64,000 nucleotides of DNA. It comes from R-RK-3 sp963842775. GTDB taxonomy: Bacteria > Pseudomonadota > Alphaproteobacteria > Rhizobiales > Rhodomicrobiaceae. Position numbers and translations under genes: made by a program. Location: NCBI GenBank assembly GCA_963842775.1, contig CAWJHQ010000011.1, positions 992,001 through 1,056,000 of the forward strand, written 5' to 3'. The notes below the pieces were generated by a model, which was not told the DNA's origin, did not search any database, and worked only from the letters and a program-made list of their open reading frames with translations. Below are positions 59,604 through 64,000 of the stretch, one piece after another; the first letter of the stretch is position 1, and each line of letters starts with the position of its first letter.

Positions 59604-60417
59604 TCATGCGAATTGCGAGGTCTCCTCCTCATTTGCCGTAGCGGGCGAGCGCGCGACAATCAGGGTGACACCGGCAGTCTCCAGCATCTTGGCCTCACGG
59701 TCCTCGACGCCATCGTCGGTAATCACAGTCGAAATCCGCGATAGCGCGCACAGAATGAGGCTCGAACGCTGCCGGAATTTCGACGAGTTCGACCAGCACC
59801 ACCAGTTCCTCGGCCTGGTCGATCAATTTCTGCTCGGCCTGGATCAGCAGCGGGTCGCTTTCCATGAGGCCAAGCGGCGCCAGGCCTTGCGCGCCCATGA
59901 ACATGCGCCGCGCATAAAAATTGCGCGTCACGTCATTGTCGAAGGGCGAAAGGATGATGTTCTGCTCACGGTAGATCGTGCCGCCGGGCAGCAGCACGGT
60001 GTTCTTGGAGTGACGCAGGAGATGCTCGGCGATCACGAATGAATTGGTGAGAATGGGCATCCTGCGGCTGGCGAGGAAATGCACCATCTGGAAGGTCGTC
60101 GTGCCGCCATTGATGATAATCGGCTCGCCGTTGGCGCACAGCTCCACGGCCTCGCGGGCGATGGCGCGCTTCCGGGCGATGTGAAGCGTCTCGTTGACGC
60201 TGAAGGGGCGGCCGGCAAGGCCGATGAATTGCGGCGGCGCCAGCGCCTCGGCGCCTCCGCGAACCCGGCGCAGGCGCTGCTGCATATGCAGCGCACCGAT
60301 GTCGCGGCGGATCGTGGCTTCGGACGCGCCCGTCAGCTCGACAAGCTCCTGCACGGTGGCGACCGGCTTTTCCTGGATTGCCGACAGGATGATTCGATGG
60401 CGCTCTTTTTCGTGCAT
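59604..60417 (-). CDS. rhaR: DeoR-family regulator RhaR (one frameshift)
   Basis: 270 residues after removing one extra base at about 59788 (VVLVDSSKFRQRSSLIL then reads on, ending VARSPATANEEETSQFA). GGAGA lies 8 bases before the ATG at 60417. The N-terminal DeoR helix-turn-helix has ATVQELVELTGASEATIRRDIGALHMQ. The C-terminal sugar-phosphate-binding domain has IIINGGTTTFQMVHFL, LTNSFVIAEHLL and LLPGGTIYREQNIIL. It is the expected repressor of the divergent rha operons and likely binds the inverted repeat in the intergenic region. Confidence 0.88.
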
Positions 60418-60465
60418 GCAGCTTCTCCGCCTGCATCCATTAATGCACTGGAGACGAAAAGGCGT

Positions 60466-60532
60466 CAATCATCTTCGATCATAATTTTTCATGTTGCGGC
60501 GCAATATGCGCGATTATGATTGCTTCTGATTG
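60466..60532. promoter_or_regulatory. Inverted-repeat operator candidate between rhaR and rhaD
   Basis: Left arm CAATCATCTTCGATCATAAT (60466-60485) and right arm ATTATGATTGCTTCTGATTG (60513-60532) are inverted copies matching at 15 of 20 positions, with outer CAATCA/TGATTG and inner ATCATAAT/ATTATGAT blocks perfect. They flank 27 bases that may hold the divergent promoter elements. DeoR proteins commonly bind two spaced sites and loop, so RhaR is the natural binder; that step is inference. Confidence 0.65.
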
Positions 60533-60585
60533 ACAGCGCCGGGCTGATTTGCGACCTTCATCTGGAAACCTGGGAAGGATCGTCA

Positions 60586-62689
60586 ATGGTCGCGAAGAGC
60601 GATGGCATGCGGCTCACCAATCTTTGGGACGAAGCCAAGGCGGCCGCGATGAGCGAGGCGGAACGCCTGCTCTATCGGTCCAATCTTCTGGGTTCCGACA
60701 AGCGCATCACGAATTACGGCGGCGGCAACACCTCGGCGAAAGTTGATGGAAACGGACCCGCTGACCGGCGAGGCCGTCGAGGTGCTGTGGGTGAAGGGCT
60801 CCGGCGGCGATGTCGGAACGATGAAGCTCGACGGCTTCGCGACCCTCTATATGGACAAGCTGCGAGCCTTGAAGACGCTCTATCGCGGCGTCGAGCACGA
60901 AGACGAGATGGTGGCCTATCTGCCCCATTGCACTTTCAATCTCAATCCGCGCGCGGCCTCGATCGACACGCCGCTGCACGCCTTCGTGCCAAAACCGCAC
61001 GTCGATCACATGCATCCCGACGCAGTGATTGCCATCGCGGCATCGAAGAACAGCCGCGCGCTGACGGAGGAGATATTCGGCGTCGAGATTGGCTGGCTGC
61101 CCTGGAAGCGGCCGGGCTTCGAGCTGGGCCTGTGGCTGGAGACCTTCTGCCGAGAGAACCCGGACGCGAACGGCGTTGTGCTGGAGAGCCATGGGCTTTT
61201 TACTTGGGGAGAGACGGCCAAGGACTGCTACGACACGACCATCCGCATCATCAACCGCGCCATCGAGTGGTTCGAGGGCCAGAGCGCAGGTAAGGCCGCA
61301 TTCGGCGGCGAAGCGCGCCGGACGCTGCCGGCCGCGGAGCGGCGCGCCCTCGCCGCGAGGCTGATGCCGGCGATTCGCGGCCTCATCTCGGGCAGTGAGC
61401 GCAAGGTCGGCCATTTCGACGACCAGCCCGCGGTGCTCGAATTTGTCGCGTCAAAGGATATGGATCGGCTTGCGGCGCTTGGCACAAGTTGCCCGGATCA
61501 TTTTCTGCGGACAAAAATCCGGCCGCTGCTCATCGAGTTCAATCCGGACGAGCCGGACATCGACAAGACCATCGCCGGGCTGCCCGCCGCAATCGAGCGA
61601 TACGGCCAGGACTACGCCGCCTATTACGCGCGCTGCAAACACGCGGATTCGCCCGCCATGCGCGATCCGAATGCGGTGGTCTACCTCGTTCCCGGTGTCG
61701 GCATGATCACCTTCGCCAAGGACAAGGCAACGGCGCGCATCTCGGCGGAATTCTACGTCAACGCGATCAATGTCATGCGCGGGGCCTCCGCCGTCTCGAC
61801 CTATGTCGGCCTCGCCGAGCAGGAAGCCTTCAATATCGAATATTGGCTGCTCGAGGAGGCAAAACTCCAGCGGATGCCGAAGCCCCGGCCGCTCGCCGGC
61901 AAGGTGGCGCTGGTAACCGGCGGCGCCGGCGGCATCGGCAAGGCGACGGCCGAGCGGCTATTGAGGGACGGCGCTTGCGTGGTGCTGGCCGATATTGACG
62001 AGGGCGCGCTGGCGGAAGCCGACACCGAGCTCGCTCAGCGGCATTCGCCGGATGTGGTACGCAAGATCCGGCTCGACGTGACGCAGGAAGCGCAAGTGGC
62101 CGCGGCCTTCGCCTTCGCGGCCGAGCAATTTGGCGGGCTCGATATCCTGATCTCGAATGCGGGCATCTCCTCCTCCGCGCCCATCGACGAGACGGACCTC
62201 GCTCTGTGGAATCGCAATGCGGACATCCTCTCCACCGGGTATTTCCTCGTCTCGCGGGAGGCGTTCCGGCTGATGAAGCGGCAGAAGACGGGCGGCGCGA
62301 TCGTCTTCATCGCCTCCAAGAACGGCCTCGCCGCCTCGCCCAACGCCGCCGCCTATTGCACGGCGAAGGCCGCCGAAATCCACCTTGCGCGCTGCCTCGC
62401 CCTGGAAGGCGCCGAGTTCGGCATCCGCGTCAACACGGTGAACCCCGACGCGGTGCTGCGCGGCTCAAAAATATGGACGGGCGAATGGCGCGATCAGCGT
62501 GCCGCCGCCTACAATATGAAGCCGGACGAGCTGGAAGAGCACTACCGCAAGCGCTCGCTGCTCAAGCTCAGCGTCTACCCGCAAGATGTCGCCGAAGCCG
62601 TGTATTTCTTCGTCTCCGACATGTCCGCGAAATCGACCGGCAATATCATCAATGTCGATGCGGGCAACGCCCAGGCATTTACGCGCTGA
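60586..62689 (+). CDS. rhaD: Bifunctional rhamnulose-1-phosphate aldolase/lactaldehyde dehydrogenase RhaD (one frameshift)
   Basis: 700 residues after removing one extra A at about 60740. GGAAGGA precedes the ATG at 60586. Residues about 1-420 form a class II aldolase with GGGNTSAK, metal ligands in HVDHMHPDAVIAI and LESHGLFTWGE. Residues about 440-700 are a short-chain dehydrogenase with VTGGAGGIGKATAERL, SNAGIS and catalytic YCTAK. It splits rhamnulose 1-phosphate to DHAP and lactaldehyde and handles the aldehyde. This fusion is characteristic of rhizobial rhamnose loci. Confidence 0.92.
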
Positions 62690-62700
62690 GGAGAGCCGCC

Positions 62701-63990
62701 ATGGAAAGCATGATCGATGCCGGGCTGGTGGAAAAAGAGAATGCAGCGCGTGAGGAGGCTCTCAAGCGCGATTACGACCATCTCGGAGAACGCCTCGGCC
62801 GGCGCGGCATAGCCATCGACGAGATCCTCGACAAGGTCGCAGCTTTCGGCGTCGCCGCCCCCTCCTGGGGGGTAGGCACCGGCGGCACGCGCTTCGCCCG
62901 CTTTCCGGGAGAGGGCGAACCGCGCGACATCTTCGACAAGCTGGAGGATTGCGCCGTCATCCACCAGCTCGCGCGGGCGACGCCGACCGTCTCGCTGCAT
63001 ATTCCGTGGGACAAGGCCGATCCGCAGCGATTGACGCAGACGGCGGAGCGCTTCGGCCTGCGCTTCGACGCGATGAACTCCAACACCTTCCAGGACCATC
63101 CGGGCCAGGAGCGCTCATATAAATTCGGCTCGCTGAGCCATACCGACGCTGCGACGCGCCGGCAGGCGATCGAGGACAATCTCGAATGCATCGAGATCGG
63201 CCGGGCCATCGGTTCGAAGGCGCTGACGGTATGGATCGGCGACGGCTCGAACTTCCCCGGCCAGTCGCATTTCGCCAAAAGCTTCGAGCGGTATCTCACC
63301 TCGATGAAGGAGATTTACGCCGCGCTGCCCGAGGACTGGCGCCTCTTCACCGAGCACAAAATGTACGAGCCGGCCTTCTATTCCACGGTCGTGCAGGATT
63401 GGGGCACCAACTACATCATCGCGCGGGAACTCGGACCCAAAGCCTTCTGCCTCGTCGATCTCGGCCATCACGCGGCGGGTGTCAACATCGAGATGATCGT
63501 CTCGCGGCTGATCCAGTTCGGCAAGCTGGGCGGCTTCCATTTCAACGATTCCAAATATGGCGACGACGATCTCGATAGCGGCGCGATCGACCCATACCGG
63601 CTGTTCCTCGTCTTCAACGAGCTGGTCGATGCCGAGCTGTCCGGCGTGGCAGGCTTTGACCCCGCCCATATGCTCGACCAGAGCCACAACGTCACCGATC
63701 CGATCGAGAGCCTGATGATCTCGGCGACCGAAGTGCAGGCGGCCTACGCCAGGGCATTGCTGGTCGACCGCAAGATGCTCGATGCCTGCCAGGAAGCGAA
63801 CGACGCGCTGATGGCGAGCGAGACGCTCAAGACGGCCTTCCGGACCGATGTCGAGCCGATCCTGGCAACGGCCCGGTTGCGTGCGGGCGGCGCGATCGAT
63901 CCCGTCGCAACATATCGCGCGAGTGGCTACCGCGCGAAAGTCGCCGCAATACGTCCGCCGGTCAACGCGGCCGGCGGCGGGATCGTGTGA
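62701..63990 (+). CDS. rhaI: L-rhamnose isomerase RhaI
   Basis: 429 residues, 11 bases after rhaD, with GGAGAG before the ATG. It is the Pseudomonas stutzeri-type rhamnose isomerase (TIM barrel). ALTVWIGDGSNFPGQSHF, LFTEHKMYEPAFYSTVVQDWGTNYII (Glu and His metal ligands), FCLVDLGHHAAGVNIEMIVSRL (Asp, His) and GGFHFNDSKYGDDDLDSGAIDPYRLF (Asp ligands) are intact. It converts L-rhamnose to L-rhamnulose for RhaK and RhaD. Confidence 0.94.
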   Translation: MESMIDAGLVEKENAAREEALKRDYDHLGERLGRRGIAIDEILDKVAAFGVAAPSWGVGTGGTRFARFPGEGEPRDIFDKLEDCAVIHQLARATPTVSLHIPWDKADPQRLTQTAERFGLRFDAMNSNTFQDHPGQERSYKFGSLSHTDAATRRQAIEDNLECIEIGRAIGSKALTVWIGDGSNFPGQSHFAKSFERYLTSMKEIYAALPEDWRLFTEHKMYEPAFYSTVVQDWGTNYIIARELGPKAFCLVDLGHHAAGVNIEMIVSRLIQFGKLGGFHFNDSKYGDDDLDSGAIDPYRLFLVFNELVDAELSGVAGFDPAHMLDQSHNVTDPIESLMISATEVQAAYARALLVDRKMLDACQEANDALMASETLKTAFRTDVEPILATARLRAGGAIDPVATYRASGYRAKVAAIRPPVNAAGGGIV

Positions 63991-64000
63991 ACCGGCCGTC

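Overview
The window looks like chromosomal DNA of a GC-rich alphaproteobacterium, most likely in the Hyphomicrobiales (Rhizobiales). The reasons are the Rhizobium-type rhamnose locus, the many ABC sugar, amino-acid and acid-sugar uptake systems, Tat-type solute-binding proteins, and an interspersed palindromic repeat of a type common in that order. This placement is inferred from gene content. No rRNA, tRNA, CRISPR array, insertion sequence or origin was recognised.

Layout. 0-8 kb: the end of a flavin monooxygenase, a BchE-like B12/radical-SAM protein, a short Hsp70, two outer-membrane-type proteins and two small secreted proteins. 8-14 kb: a minus-strand operon (ureohydrolase, PotD/PotF-type ABC transporter, nitrilase-family amidase) that fits uptake and breakdown of a guanidino or polyamine compound, then a GhrA-like hydroxyacid dehydrogenase. 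15-22.6 kb: a divergent cluster of four exported proteins: a TPR-CHAT protease, a trypsin fold that has lost its catalytic serine, a muramidase-like protein and a CHAP-like amidase. A remnant of a second CHAT gene lies between the two arms. I consider this the best candidate for an undescribed system. 22.7-24.3 kb: a LysE exporter and a NYN-LOTUS protein.

24.4-29.5 kb: a LacI regulator divergent from a YtfQRT-type sugar ABC transporter. 29.6-34.2 kb: a branched-chain-amino-acid-type ABC operon with fused LivM-LivG. 34.7-47.2 kb: an acid-sugar island with a GntR regulator, ABM protein, HpcH aldolase, hydroxyacid dehydrogenase, MalEFGK-type ABC transporter and D-apionate-lactonase homologue, facing a minus-strand otnK-otnC-otnI set. 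47.5-53 kb: an old yellow enzyme, a DUF763 protein, a cupin, a tartrate/malate dehydrogenase and an orphan TRAP binding protein. 53.3-64 kb: a complete rhamnose locus, rhaRSTPQUK divergent from rhaDI.

Sequence quality matters here. The transporter and acid-sugar genes at about 25.85-29.16 kb and 35.79-42.12 kb carry dozens of single-base indels, often an extra G after a C. The intervening 6 kb has none that I can see, and about a dozen isolated indels are scattered elsewhere. The corrected proteins keep all family motifs, so I treat the indels mainly as consensus errors. Products given for those genes are reconstructed across frames.
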